Shown: positions 35,124 to 44,024, numbered from the stretch's first letter. The stretch is DNA of 64,000 nt from an uncultured Paracoccaceae bacterium (GCA_947503965.1 CANNFU010000003.1:124001-188000); one strand, 5' to 3'. Translations and numbers: made by a program. Notes: generated by a model not told the origin, from the letters alone.

Positions 35124-36134
35124 TTGGGTATAGTGACATCATATCGGATGCGATGGCAGCGCAAGCGCTGGAAAGCGCGCGCGCGTCTGAAGTCCCGTGA
35201 ATTGACGCCGGTGGCCAACCGGACAAGTCAAATAGCAGCAAATGATATCTTGCTATTTTGCACATTGCGCAATGAAGATGTACGCCTGCCGTATTTCCTG
35301 AGTTACTATCGAAATCTTGGCGTCGATCATTTTATCCTTGTCGATAACGACAGCAATGACGGTGGCGCAGCGTATCTGGCCAATCAGCCGGATGTGTCTT
35401 TATGGAGCACAAAGGCAGGGTATGGTGATGCGCGTTACGGGGTGGATTGGCTGACATATCTGCAAGGCAAATATGCCGACGGACATTGGGCGCTAACGGT
35501 CGATGTGGACGAATTCTTTGTTTATCCATTCTGCGATACACGCCCCATCCGCGCGTTGGCCGATTGGCTGGACGCCTGCGAAGTCCGATCATTTGGCGCA
35601 ATGCTGCTGGATATGTACCCCAAGGGCCCGGTCAGCGGCGCGGTTTATTCCCGGGGCCAGGATCCGCTGGAGGTTGCGAACTGGTTTGACGCCGGAAATT
35701 ACATCATGACGCGCAATAAATTGCTCAGGAATCTTTGGATCCAGGGCGGTCCGCGCGCGCGTGTCTTTTTTGCGGAAAAGCCGAAAAAGGCACCCGCGTT
35801 GAACAAGATCCCGTTTGTGAAGTGGCGCAAGCCTTACGCCTATGTCAGTTCCACGCATATGTTGCTGCCACGTGGTCTGAACCTGGTCTACGATCAAAGC
35901 GGGGGGGAAAAGACCTCGGGCATCTTGCTGCACGCAAAGTTTCTGAACACTTTCAACGAACGCGCTTCGCAAGAGGCCGCACGCGCAGAGCATTATCAGA
36001 AGGGCCAGGAATACCAATCATATGCCGAACGGCACGGTGCCGATCCCACGTTGTGGTCCCAGTGGAGCGAGCAATATATCAACTGGCGCCAGCTTGAGAT
36101 GCTTGGTCTGATGTCCAAGGGAAACTGGGCATGA
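35124..36134 (+). CDS. GT2-like glycosyltransferase, second of two tandem paralogues
   Basis: 336 residues, aligned with the gene before it along its whole length, roughly half of the positions identical by eye. Shared motifs are CTLRNEDVRLPYFLSYYRNLGV, VDNDSNDGGAAYLANQPDVSLW, LTVDVDEFFVYP, RSFGAMLLDMYPKGP and the C-terminal LGLMSKGNWA. The metal-site motif is DVDE here against DADE in the paralogue. The start used is TTG 35124, without a strong ribosome site; GTG 35133 is an alternative. The end overlaps the GT14-like gene by four bases. Probably a local duplication that changed acceptor or linkage. Confidence 0.8.
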   Translation: MGIVTSYRMRWQRKRWKARARLKSRELTPVANRTSQIAANDILLFCTLRNEDVRLPYFLSYYRNLGVDHFILVDNDSNDGGAAYLANQPDVSLWSTKAGYGDARYGVDWLTYLQGKYADGHWALTVDVDEFFVYPFCDTRPIRALADWLDACEVRSFGAMLLDMYPKGPVSGAVYSRGQDPLEVANWFDAGNYIMTRNKLLRNLWIQGGPRARVFFAEKPKKAPALNKIPFVKWRKPYAYVSSTHMLLPRGLNLVYDQSGGEKTSGILLHAKFLNTFNERASQEAARAEHYQKGQEYQSYAERHGADPTLWSQWSEQYINWRQLEMLGLMSKGNWA

Positions 36135-37834
36135 GCTTTGGTGTCGTCATGTTGGTCCACACGGCGTTTGATCGGGCGGAACAAATGGTGCGGCATTGGG
36201 TCTATGGTGGATGCCCGGTTGTTGTGCATGTCGATGCAAAGGTTGATCAACCAGCCTATGATGTATTCAAGCAGGCGCTTGGTGATCTTGAAAACGTACT
36301 GTTTTGCCAAAGGCATCGCTGTGAATGGGGCGGTTGGGGGCTGGTTGCCGCGTCGCAAACCGCGGCCACGCTTCTGCTGGATAGTTTTCCGGATGTGCGG
36401 CACGTCTATCTTGCGTCCGGTGCCTGTTTGCCACTGCGTCCGGTTACGGAACTGGCCGATTACCTGAAGGCGCATCCCGATACTGATTTCATCGAAAGCG
36501 CAACAACCGCTGATGTGCCTTGGCCGGTGGGGGGGCTTGATCGCGAACGCTTTACACTGATGTTCCCATTCTCGTGGAAAAAGCAGCGCTGGCTGTTTGA
36601 TCGCTTTGTGAAGCTGCAGCAGTTGCTACGCTACAGGCGCAAGATGCCCGAGGGGCTGGTGCCGCATATGGGATCGCAATGGTGGTGCCTGACCCGGCAG
36701 ACATTACGGGCAATTTTGGACGATCCGAAACGCGGCATTTACGACCGCTTTTTCAAGTTGGTCTGGATCCCTGATGAAAGCTATTATCAAACGCTGGTCC
36801 GCGTGCATGCCACCCGGATTGAAAGCCGATCGTTGACATTGGCCAAGTTCGATTTTCAGGGCAAACCGCATATCTTTTACGACGACCACACCGCGCTGCT
36901 GATGCGATCCGGCTGTTTTGTCGCGCGCAAGGCCTGGCCACATGCCGAAGGTCTTTACCAATCCTTTCCACGCCAAACGACCGAGTTTCTGCCAAATCAG
37001 GAACCTAACACCGCCACGATAGACCGTATTTTTGCCAGCGCCGTTGACCGGCGCTTGCGCGGGCGGCATGGGCTATTCATGCAAAGCCGTTTTCCGAACC
37101 GGGATCGCGAAAACGGGCTGGCTGCGGCACCTTATTCGGTTTTTCAGGGCTTTGACGATGTGTTTCCTGATTTTGCCACCTGGCTGGCAAAACGGACGGA
37201 GGCACAGGTGCACGGCCATCTTTTTGCGCGCGACAGGGTGCATTTTGCCAGTGGCGATACTATCGACCGGGGCGGATTGTCCGATAGCGCGCGGTTAAGG
37301 GATTACAACGCTCGGATGTTTCTGACCAATTTGATCTGGAACGGGCGGGAAACGCATCAGTGCTTTCAATTTGGTCCGGCAGATGCTCAGGACATTCGCT
37401 GGATGCTCGCCAAGGATACCCAAGCGCGTATTTGGGTCATTTCCGGCGCCTGGGCTGTGCCGTTGTTCCTTTCTCGACGGTCAGCGAGCGAGGTCCGCGC
37501 CGAGGCTGCGCGCCTGCAAGGGATCGAACATAAATTTCTGAATGTGCTACGATCATCGCATGCAAGGGCACGCATCCAGATCATGACACTGGCGGAATTC
37601 GTCGAGGCGCCAACAGACGTGTTGCAGGCGATTATTGACGAAATCGCGGGCCACCGGGGCAGTGCGGTGACCGAACTGCCTGAAATGGCAAATATCGCGG
37701 GATTGCCAGCCTTTCTGCAGGATCTCAAGAACCAGGGGATGCATCCGTTTTTGACGGGTCAGTTAAGCGACAAACCTGCAATCCCAGCCCGGCGTCAGGC
37801 GGCACCCAAACCTTATGTCATCGGCCGTAAATGA
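36131..37834 (+). CDS. GT14-like (core-2/I-branching or xylosyltransferase-type) glycosyltransferase
   Basis: 567 residues. The N-terminal half (about 1-270) matches the core-2/I-branching beta-1,6-N-acetylglucosaminyltransferase fold: VVMLVHTAFDRAEQMVRHW, CEWGGWGLVAASQTAATLLLDSFPDVRHVYLASGACLPLRP, HMGSQWWCLTRQTLRAIL and WIPDESYYQTLV. Family GT14 also holds peptide O-xylosyltransferases, so the donor could be UDP-GlcNAc or UDP-xylose. The second half (about 280-567) is a separate domain typical of the Rhodobacterales form, function unknown. It overlaps both neighbours by four bases, which fixes it in the operon. Confidence 0.8.
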   Translation: MSFGVVMLVHTAFDRAEQMVRHWVYGGCPVVVHVDAKVDQPAYDVFKQALGDLENVLFCQRHRCEWGGWGLVAASQTAATLLLDSFPDVRHVYLASGACLPLRPVTELADYLKAHPDTDFIESATTADVPWPVGGLDRERFTLMFPFSWKKQRWLFDRFVKLQQLLRYRRKMPEGLVPHMGSQWWCLTRQTLRAILDDPKRGIYDRFFKLVWIPDESYYQTLVRVHATRIESRSLTLAKFDFQGKPHIFYDDHTALLMRSGCFVARKAWPHAEGLYQSFPRQTTEFLPNQEPNTATIDRIFASAVDRRLRGRHGLFMQSRFPNRDRENGLAAAPYSVFQGFDDVFPDFATWLAKRTEAQVHGHLFARDRVHFASGDTIDRGGLSDSARLRDYNARMFLTNLIWNGRETHQCFQFGPADAQDIRWMLAKDTQARIWVISGAWAVPLFLSRRSASEVRAEAARLQGIEHKFLNVLRSSHARARIQIMTLAEFVEAPTDVLQAIIDEIAGHRGSAVTELPEMANIAGLPAFLQDLKNQGMHPFLTGQLSDKPAIPARRQAAPKPYVIGRK

Positions 37835-39264
37835 CAGATTTTGACTATTTCATTGTGCTGGCTGAAATGCGCACAGGCTCCAATTTTCTTGAGGCGAACC
37901 TGAACGATCTTGAGGGTGTTCATTGTTTCGGAGAACTGTTTAACCCCGCGTTCATCGGATACCCCAAGACAGAGCGTATTCTGGACACGACGCTGGAAGA
38001 TCGTGAACAGGACCCGTTTGCGGTTGTCGCACGGATCAAGGCGCATGACGGTCTTTGCGGCTTTCGCTATTTCCATGACCATGATCCGCGCGTGCTAAGC
38101 GCGTGTCTTGATGATCCGCGCTGCGCAAAGATCATATTGACCCGCAATCCCGTTGATAGCTTTGTCAGTTGGAAAGTCGCACAAGCCACGGGCCAGTGGA
38201 AACTGACCAACGCAACACATGCGAAATCTGCGCCGATTACCTTTGATGCCCCTGCGTTTGAGGCACATCTTGAAAAACTTCAGTCCTTTCAGATCAGGGT
38301 ACTTCAGGCGCTGCAGCGGGCCGGTCAAACAGCATTCTATCTGGGCTACGATGATCTGCGCGATGTGGACGTTCTGAACGGATTGGCGGCGTATCTGGGT
38401 GTCCCGGCGCGATTGTCCAACCTGAACAAGAAGCTGAAAAAGCAAAATCCGGAACCGCTGAAAACCCGTGTGGCAAATTATGACGCGATGCAGGATGCAC
38501 TCCGCGCGCTTGACCGATTTGATCTTGGGCGGACGCCGCATTTCGAACCCCGCCGCGGACCCGCGATACCGACCTATGTGGCGGCCGCAAAAAGTGGTTT
38601 GATCCATATGCCGCTGCGGTCCGGACCCGACATCGCCGTGGCGCAATGGCTGGCGGGTCTGGATGGTGTATCAACGGATAATCTGCAGGTCGGGTTTTCG
38701 CAAAAGACGCTGCGGGGATGGCAACAGAACCACATCCCACATCGTTCATTTGCCGTCTTGCGGCATCCGGTTGCCCGGGCGCATGCCGCCTTTTGCGATC
38801 GCATACTGCTGGATGGGCCTGGCAGTTTCGGACAAATTCGGGCGACTTTGCGCAAGGTACATAAACTGCCGATCCCGAATGCAGCACCTGATTTGGCAAA
38901 ACCGACCGGATATGATGTGGCAGCCCATAGGACTGCATTTATTGCATTCCTGAAGTTTCTGCGGAATAACCTTTCAGCCCAGACCAGCATCCGGGTTGAT
39001 CCGTCCTGGGCAGGGCAGTTCACATTGTTGCAGGGGTTTGCGCAGTTTATGCTGCCTGACGCAATTCTGCGCGAAGACCGACTACAAAGCGATCTGCCGG
39101 CACTGGCCACGCAGATCGGGATCAAGACGCAGGCTGATGTGCCACCAACCGCCCACGCCCATGAAGGGTGGCTTGCCGCGATTTACGATGCCACCGTAGA
39201 AGATGCCGCACGCGATGCGTACCAGCGTGATTACACCATCTTCGGATTTAAAAACTGGGGCTAA
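37831..39264 (+). CDS. Double-domain sulfotransferase-like protein
   Basis: 477 residues. Part 1 (about 1-225) starts YFIVLAEMRTGSNFLEANLND, the 5'-phosphosulfate loop of NodH/Stf0-type sulfotransferases, and has ILTRNPVDSFVSWKVAQATGQW, the 3'-phosphate motif. Part 2 (about 250-477) looks like a second sulfotransferase: FAVLRHPVARAHAAFCDRI is a 3'-phosphate motif, but the expected loop (HxPKTGGTS in type 2) reads IHMPLRSGPDIA, so the second site may be altered or inactive. Sulfation uses PAPS and releases PAP. The gene ends the galU operon; CysQ, which clears PAP, is encoded at 31.4 kb. It overlaps convergent ptsN by four bases. Confidence 0.78.
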   Translation: MTDFDYFIVLAEMRTGSNFLEANLNDLEGVHCFGELFNPAFIGYPKTERILDTTLEDREQDPFAVVARIKAHDGLCGFRYFHDHDPRVLSACLDDPRCAKIILTRNPVDSFVSWKVAQATGQWKLTNATHAKSAPITFDAPAFEAHLEKLQSFQIRVLQALQRAGQTAFYLGYDDLRDVDVLNGLAAYLGVPARLSNLNKKLKKQNPEPLKTRVANYDAMQDALRALDRFDLGRTPHFEPRRGPAIPTYVAAAKSGLIHMPLRSGPDIAVAQWLAGLDGVSTDNLQVGFSQKTLRGWQQNHIPHRSFAVLRHPVARAHAAFCDRILLDGPGSFGQIRATLRKVHKLPIPNAAPDLAKPTGYDVAAHRTAFIAFLKFLRNNLSAQTSIRVDPSWAGQFTLLQGFAQFMLPDAILREDRLQSDLPALATQIGIKTQADVPPTAHAHEGWLAAIYDATVEDAARDAYQRDYTIFGFKNWG

Positions 39265-39725
39265 GCTGCCTGCGATGACTGCATTTCAGTCAGGATCGTA
39301 TGCAAGGTTGCGGGATCACTGTTGGCGCGCAGTTTTGCACAGATGGATTTATCGCGCAGTGTGCGTGATACCAGTGCCAATGCCTTGAGATGATCAACAC
39401 CTGCATTTTCCGGAGCGATCAAGGCAAAAACCAGATCAACGGGCTGCCGATCAACAGCATTAAAGTTCAATGGCTTTTCAAGGCGCAGGAAAACGCCTTT
39501 GACCTTATCGATCTTCGCAATGCGGGCATGGGGTAGTGCTACACCTTGCCCCACGCCGGTCGGACCCAGCCCTTCACGCTCGATCAATGCTTCGATCACA
39601 GCGGTCGCGTTTAGACCATAGCTGGTCTCTGCAAGTTCGCCCAGATCATGGAAAAGACGCTTTTTGCTCGTGCAGGACGAGATCGTCTTGACCGCTGATT
39701 GTTGTAAAATCTGACCAAGCTGCAT
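39261..39725 (-). CDS. ptsN: Nitrogen PTS EIIA protein PtsN
   Basis: Regulatory EIIA domain of the nitrogen-related phosphotransferase system, 154 residues, cytoplasmic. The phosphorylated histidine is His66 in GVGQGVALPHARI, and VDLVFALIAPEN follows as in PtsN. It controls potassium, nitrogen and envelope functions through protein contacts, not sugar transport. It lies about 30 bases downstream of hpf, as in many proteobacteria, and its 3' end overlaps the sulfotransferase gene. Confidence 0.94.
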   Translation of the reverse strand: MQLGQILQQSAVKTISSCTSKKRLFHDLGELAETSYGLNATAVIEALIEREGLGPTGVGQGVALPHARIAKIDKVKGVFLRLEKPLNFNAVDRQPVDLVFALIAPENAGVDHLKALALVSRTLRDKSICAKLRANSDPATLHTILTEMQSSQAA

Positions 39726-39754
39726 TGGATAGTTCTCTCACAAATCGCGGGGGA

Positions 39755-40330
39755 TCAACCCGAGTTGCGTGGGTCGATCCAACCGATGTTGCCGTCGTCA
39801 CGTCTATAGACGACATTTATTCCGTTATGTTTTTCGTTACGGAAAACCAGCACTGGCGCGCTTGCGATTTCCATTTGCATCACCGCTTCACCCACAGACA
39901 GAGCCGGAATTTTCGTTTCCGTTTCTGCCACGATCATGGCGTTGACGGTGTCTTCTGCCGCCTCATCCGACTCATCCCTCGGTTCGAGGATATATGACCC
40001 CGCATCCGAAAGTTCAACAGGTTGTGAGCGTCCGGCATGATGATCTTTGAGGCGTCTTTTGTAGCGACGCAGCTGCTTGTCCATCTTTTCACCACTGCTG
40101 TCAAAAGCGGCGTAGATCTCGTGCGCCTTGCCGGTTGCCTGCGCAGTAAGGCCGGTCGAAAGATGCACAATAGACTCGCAGACATATTCGTTTCCGGACT
40201 TGGAAAAAACGACATGAGCATCGGTAGGGCGCCCGGCATATTTGCTTAAAATGCCATCCAGTTCAGTCTTCACATGCGTCTGAAGTGCTGCGCCAATGTC
40301 GATCTGCTTTCCGCTGATTTGATACCGCAT
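39755..40330 (-). CDS. hpf: Ribosome hibernation promoting factor, long form
   Basis: 191 residues. The N-terminal S30AE domain (about 1-100) has QISGKQIDIGAALQTHVKTEL and CESIVHLSTGLTAQATGKAHEIYAAFDSS, and a C-terminal dimerisation domain (about 125-191) has ALSVGEAVMQMEIASAPVLVFRNEKHNGINVVYRRDDGNIGWIDP. The long form pairs 70S ribosomes into 100S dimers in stationary phase. ATG 40330 was chosen over ATG 40342 because GGGAGA lies between them as ribosome site. In many proteobacteria rpoN sits just before this gene; it is missing here. Confidence 0.93.
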   Translation of the reverse strand: MRYQISGKQIDIGAALQTHVKTELDGILSKYAGRPTDAHVVFSKSGNEYVCESIVHLSTGLTAQATGKAHEIYAAFDSSGEKMDKQLRRYKRRLKDHHAGRSQPVELSDAGSYILEPRDESDEAAEDTVNAMIVAETETKIPALSVGEAVMQMEIASAPVLVFRNEKHNGINVVYRRDDGNIGWIDPRNSG

Positions 40331-40565
40331 CGTTTCTCCCATAGGTTTTGTTCAGACATGTTTTACGTGTGGCCTTGTTGGCCGCTTCGCAAGACGTGTC
40401 ATCTGATTGAAAAACGATAACGCCCGGAGTCTTCTTTGCTTGCTCCGCCACCGTCATCGCAGAACAGCACAAAAACGGGGAAAGAAAACGGGTCAGTCAT
40501 CACAGGTATTTGGCGATGAATCGGGGCATGTTGTCAATGACGCAGTGGTATATGACGCCATCTGA
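40331..40565. other. Gene-free gap between lptB and hpf
   Basis: 235 bases with no gene I can support. The place is usually taken by rpoN in related gene orders. It probably holds the hpf-ptsN promoter: on the minus strand a TTGACA lies near 40535-40530 but I found no good partner at the proper distance. No strong terminator was seen after lptB. Confidence 0.5.
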
Positions 40566-41327
40566 TCAATTCACCCGAAAATTGTTCCCAAGATATACCC
40601 GGCGGACATTCTCGTCCTGAATGACCTCTTCTGTCGTGCCGCTCATCAGGACTTTGCCGTCATGCAGGATATAGGCGCGGTCAACGATTTGCAGTGTTTC
40701 CTGCACGTTGTGATCGGTGATCAGAACGCCAATGCCCCGGTTCTTCAGGTCTGCAACAAGATGGCGAATTTCGCCAACTGCGATGGGGTCAACCCCTGCA
40801 AAAGGTTCATCCAACAGGACGTATTTTGGCCCTGCTGCCAAACAGCGCGCGATTTCGACGCGCCGGCGTTCCCCTCCGGAAAGTGCAAGCGCTGAGGCAC
40901 GGCGCAGATGCTCGATCGAGAATTCCGACAAAAGCGCCTCAAGCCGTTCGCGCCGCCGGTGCCTGTTGCTTTCCGCGATCTCTAGGATGGCCATGATGTT
41001 GTCTTCAACGGTCATGCCGCGAAAGATCGACATCTCTTGCGGCAGATATCCAATCCCCAGTTTGGCGCGGCGATACATGGGCAGCGTCGTTACCTCGCGA
41101 CCGTCGATGATCACCTTGCCGCCTTCGGCACTTACCAGACCGGCGATGGCGTAAAAGCAGGTCGTCTTGCCGGATCCGTTTGGACCCAAAAGCGCCACAA
41201 CCTCTCCGCGTCCAAGGGCGATGCTGACATCACGGATCACTGGCCGTTTGCGATAGCTTTTGCGCAGGCCGATAACCTGCAGACCCACATCGCCGTCCTG
41301 TACGCTGAGGTTGGGGGTCTTCTCCAT
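40566..41327 (-). CDS. lptB: LPS export ABC transporter ATP-binding protein LptB
   Basis: Cytoplasmic ATPase of the LptB2FG complex that extracts LPS from the inner membrane. 253 residues. Walker A is GPNGSGKTTCFYAIAGL near residues 41-57, the signature is LSGGERRRVEIAR, Walker B is YVLLDEPFAGVDPI, and the switch histidine lies in ITDHNVQETL, all close to LptB from other bacteria. It overlaps lptA (TAATG), so lptC-lptA-lptB form one operon, as in other proteobacteria. Confidence 0.95.
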   Translation of the reverse strand: MEKTPNLSVQDGDVGLQVIGLRKSYRKRPVIRDVSIALGRGEVVALLGPNGSGKTTCFYAIAGLVSAEGGKVIIDGREVTTLPMYRRAKLGIGYLPQEMSIFRGMTVEDNIMAILEIAESNRHRRRERLEALLSEFSIEHLRRASALALSGGERRRVEIARCLAAGPKYVLLDEPFAGVDPIAVGEIRHLVADLKNRGIGVLITDHNVQETLQIVDRAYILHDGKVLMSGTTEEVIQDENVRRVYLGNNFRVN

Positions 41328-41812
41328 TAATTCTCGCCTTGTTGTAGCACGGTGCGCACGCGCCCGGTCATCGATGCGGTTCCATCGGTCACGTTGATGA
41401 TCATCGTCTCGGCGGAAATCGCACTTGGGCCCTGGGTCAGCAGGACATCACCAGTCAAGGTCAGCAATCCTGTTTCAATGTCGTATTGGGCACTTTGCGC
41501 CTCGGCAGCCTCGGTGGCGGTTACGAATGTCACGCCGCCGTCAGCCATCAAACGCGCGATCTCGTTGCTTTCGGTGACATAAATCACTTCTACCGTGCCT
41601 GCCGACAGGCGCAGATCACCTTGTCCGATGATGACATTCCCCCGAAAGACAGCCGATCCGGTGTCTTGGTCAACGGCAAGACTGTCGGCTGTCACCTCAA
41701 TGGCGGCGGATGTGTCAACCTGCATACCGCCCAGATCGATATTGGTCTGTGCCATCGATGCACCGGCCCAAAAAAGCAACAGTGCCGCACGAGAAAGAAC
41801 AGGGTTTAACAC
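41327..41812 (-). CDS. lptA: LPS transport periplasmic protein LptA
   Basis: Periplasmic bridge component for LPS transport, 161 residues. A signal peptide covers about residues 1-21 (LLLFWAGASMAQT). The mature part has the OstA-type strand repeats, for example VTADSLAVDQDTGSAVFRGN, VIIGQGDLRLSAGTVEVIYV and GLLTLTGDVLLTQGPSAISA. It lies 30 bases after lptC and overlaps lptB. Length is slightly shorter than in E. coli but normal for the order. Confidence 0.9.
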   Translation of the reverse strand: MLNPVLSRAALLLFWAGASMAQTNIDLGGMQVDTSAAIEVTADSLAVDQDTGSAVFRGNVIIGQGDLRLSAGTVEVIYVTESNEIARLMADGGVTFVTATEAAEAQSAQYDIETGLLTLTGDVLLTQGPSAISAETMIINVTDGTASMTGRVRTVLQQGEN

Positions 41813-41842
41813 GGGGCCGGGTATCCTTTGTCGTCGCGGCGA

Positions 41843-42442
41843 TCAGTCTTGCGGGTTGTATAGCAGCCTTACGCCATCGGTGAATAGCATCTGCTGTCCG
41901 GTATTTTCGGCAGAGACCTGAAAAGTCACTTGTCCTGCAGTCAATTCGCCAAAAGGCGCGCGTATCTCAAGCAGTCCATCAGATGTGACGATGCCGGTGT
42001 CAAGTTCAGCAATCAGACCGTTTGTTTCCATCTCGAACCCCGATGATGTTTGCAGGCGCGCCAGACCAAGAAACCGTGCAAGCCGTGCACGCCCGTCGAG
42101 TTCGCCATTGGTAGCCGTGACTGTAATGTGGCTGCCGCCGGGATTGTCCATGCGCAGGCGCATGTCGTCGATATTGACAGTATCAGGTCGGGTCGCGTCG
42201 GGTTTGGCGCTGCGAGCGGCGATGGATACAATGGCACCATCATCCGTAACACCAGAAAAGCGCGGGGCGGACAGGCGTTGTTCGCGGGCGATGGTCTGCA
42301 CCTCGGAAAACGCGATTTCGGTTGGTTCGTTCTGGCCGCGTGCAAGTAGAAACAGCGTTGAAAGAAGCGCAAGCGCGCAAAGCGGCAGGATGATTTTGGC
42401 CCACCCGACCATCGCCGAATAGAAGTTGTCACTGCTGCGCAT
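41843..42442 (-). CDS. lptC: LPS export protein LptC
   Basis: Single-pass inner-membrane protein that passes LPS from LptB2FG to LptA. 199 residues: a cytoplasmic tail, a membrane segment at about 14-30 (KIILPLCALALLSTLFLLA), and a beta-jellyroll periplasmic part with GSHITVTATNGELD and LLEIRAPFGELTAGQVTFQVS. Sequence identity to LptC is low as usual; context lptC-lptA-lptB supports the call. It starts two bases before the end of kdsD. Confidence 0.85.
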   Translation of the reverse strand: MRSSDNFYSAMVGWAKIILPLCALALLSTLFLLARGQNEPTEIAFSEVQTIAREQRLSAPRFSGVTDDGAIVSIAARSAKPDATRPDTVNIDDMRLRMDNPGGSHITVTATNGELDGRARLARFLGLARLQTSSGFEMETNGLIAELDTGIVTSDGLLEIRAPFGELTAGQVTFQVSAENTGQQMLFTDGVRLLYNPQD

Positions 42443-42444
42443 AT

Positions 42445-43416
42445 TCAGACAATACCAGCACGCAGGCAGTCATGGATGTGCAAAATGCCGGAAACTTGCC
42501 CCTGATCGTTGGGATCGACGGCGAAAAGGCACGTGATCTTGCGGGAATTCATCAGTGCCAGCGCCTCTTCCGCCAAGGCTTGCGGGGCAATTGTGCTGGG
42601 GTTTGGTGTCATCACCTCGCCCGCGTTGTGATCCAAAAGACCGTCCATGTGACGCCGCAGGTCGCCATCGGTTACGATGCCAACCAACCTGCCGTCCTTG
42701 TTCAGAACCCCAACAACGCCGAAACCTTTTTGACTGATTGTCAAAAGCGCCTCGCTCATCGGGGTATCTGCCTTGACCGTGGGGACGGCATCACCTGCAT
42801 GCATCAGATCGGCAACCTTCGAAAGCTGTGCGCCCAGTTTGCCGCCCGGGTGAAAGTCGCGGAACTTTTCCGGGGTAAAGTCACGATGTTTCATCAGCGC
42901 CACAGCGATCGCATCGCCCAACGCCAACGTCATCGTGGTCGAAGTTGTCGGCACAACGCCGGTTCCGCAGGCCTCGCCCAGCTGGGGCAGAACAATGGCG
43001 ATATCCGAGCGTTGCAACAGCGTGCTGTCTGCGCGGCTAGCCACGCCGATCATCGGAATACCAAAGCGACGGGTATATGCGACAAGATCGGCGAGCTCGG
43101 GTGTTTCGCCAGAGTTTGACAATACAAGCACAACGTCACCACGTGTCATCATGCCCAGATCACCGTGGCTTGCCTCGGCTGGATGGACAAAATGTGCCGG
43201 TGTTCCGGTGCTGGCGAGCGTGGCGGCAATCTTGCGCGCGATATGGCCGGATTTGCCCATCCCCGAAACGATGACACGCCCTGTCGCGTTCAGGATAAGG
43301 TCAATCGCGGCGTCAAAGGACCCATCCAGTTGCGCGGCAAGCGTTTCAAGCGCGGCGGCTTCCTGGGTGATCACCTGGCGTGCTGTTGCAAGAAAGCGGG
43401 ACCTGTCAGTCATCAA
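42445..43416 (-). CDS. kdsD: D-arabinose-5-phosphate isomerase KdsD (KpsF/GutQ family)
   Basis: Converts ribulose-5-phosphate to arabinose-5-phosphate, the first step to KDO. 323 residues. The SIS domain (about 35-175) has VIVSGMGKSGHIARKIAATLASTGTPAHFVHPAEASHGDLGM and VLSNSGETPEL. Two CBS domains follow (about 205-262 and 272-322). ATG 43416 and ATG 43413 are adjacent; the stop of rnd overlaps them. kdsC, often next to it, is absent. Together with KdsB (32.2 kb) it makes two of the KDO steps in this window. Confidence 0.94.
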   Translation of the reverse strand: MMTDRSRFLATARQVITQEAAALETLAAQLDGSFDAAIDLILNATGRVIVSGMGKSGHIARKIAATLASTGTPAHFVHPAEASHGDLGMMTRGDVVLVLSNSGETPELADLVAYTRRFGIPMIGVASRADSTLLQRSDIAIVLPQLGEACGTGVVPTTSTTMTLALGDAIAVALMKHRDFTPEKFRDFHPGGKLGAQLSKVADLMHAGDAVPTVKADTPMSEALLTISQKGFGVVGVLNKDGRLVGIVTDGDLRRHMDGLLDHNAGEVMTPNPSTIAPQALAEEALALMNSRKITCLFAVDPNDQGQVSGILHIHDCLRAGIV

Positions 43417-44024
43417 TGCGCAAAAATGTCTGTTTCGGGCCAGCCAGCAAGGTCAAGCCGGGCGCGTGTTGGCAGAAAATCAAAGCATGATTGGGCAAGC
43501 GCGGTACGTCCCTCGCGGGCCAGCAAGATGTCGAACGCGTCTTTGAGCTGATGCAAGTACAACACATCCGATGCTGCATAATCCAACTGCGCATCGGTCA
43601 ACGTTTCCGCGCCCCAATCGCTTTGTTGCTGATGCTTTGAGATATCGACACCCACCATATCCTGCAGCAGTATCTTCAATCCGTGACGGTCCGTGAATGT
43701 CCGCACCAGCTTGGACGCGATCTTTGTGCAATAGACTGGTGCGGCCAGCGCCCCAAACGCATTGTAAAGTGCTGCAATATCAAACCGGCCAAAATGAAAC
43801 AGCTTCAGGACATCCTGATTTTCAAGCATGGCGCAAAGATTGGGGGCGGTCGTCTGTCCCTTGCTGATCTGAACAAGGTGGCAATTTCCATCACCGCCGG
43901 ACATCTGAATCAGGCACAGCCGGTCGCGATGCGGGTTCAGCCCCATTGTTTCGCAGTCAATCGCGACCACAGGACCCAAATCCAGCCCATCAGGCAGATC
44001 ATTTTGATATAGGTGATTGGCCAT
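43413..44024 (-). CDS. rnd: Ribonuclease D, short form (DEDDy 3'-5' exonuclease domain only)
   Basis: 203 residues from ATG 44024; the open frame extends further upstream without family match. The exonuclease motifs are AIDCETMGL (Asp23, Glu25), HFGRFDIAALYNAF and LDYAASDVLYLHQL, the last with the Tyr of DEDDy type. The HRDC domains of E. coli RNase D are missing, as in the short alphaproteobacterial versions. It acts on 3' ends of tRNA or other stable RNA. It overlaps kdsD by four bases and is the first gene of the operon. Confidence 0.88.
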   Translation of the reverse strand: MANHLYQNDLPDGLDLGPVVAIDCETMGLNPHRDRLCLIQMSGGDGNCHLVQISKGQTTAPNLCAMLENQDVLKLFHFGRFDIAALYNAFGALAAPVYCTKIASKLVRTFTDRHGLKILLQDMVGVDISKHQQQSDWGAETLTDAQLDYAASDVLYLHQLKDAFDILLAREGRTALAQSCFDFLPTRARLDLAGWPETDIFAH

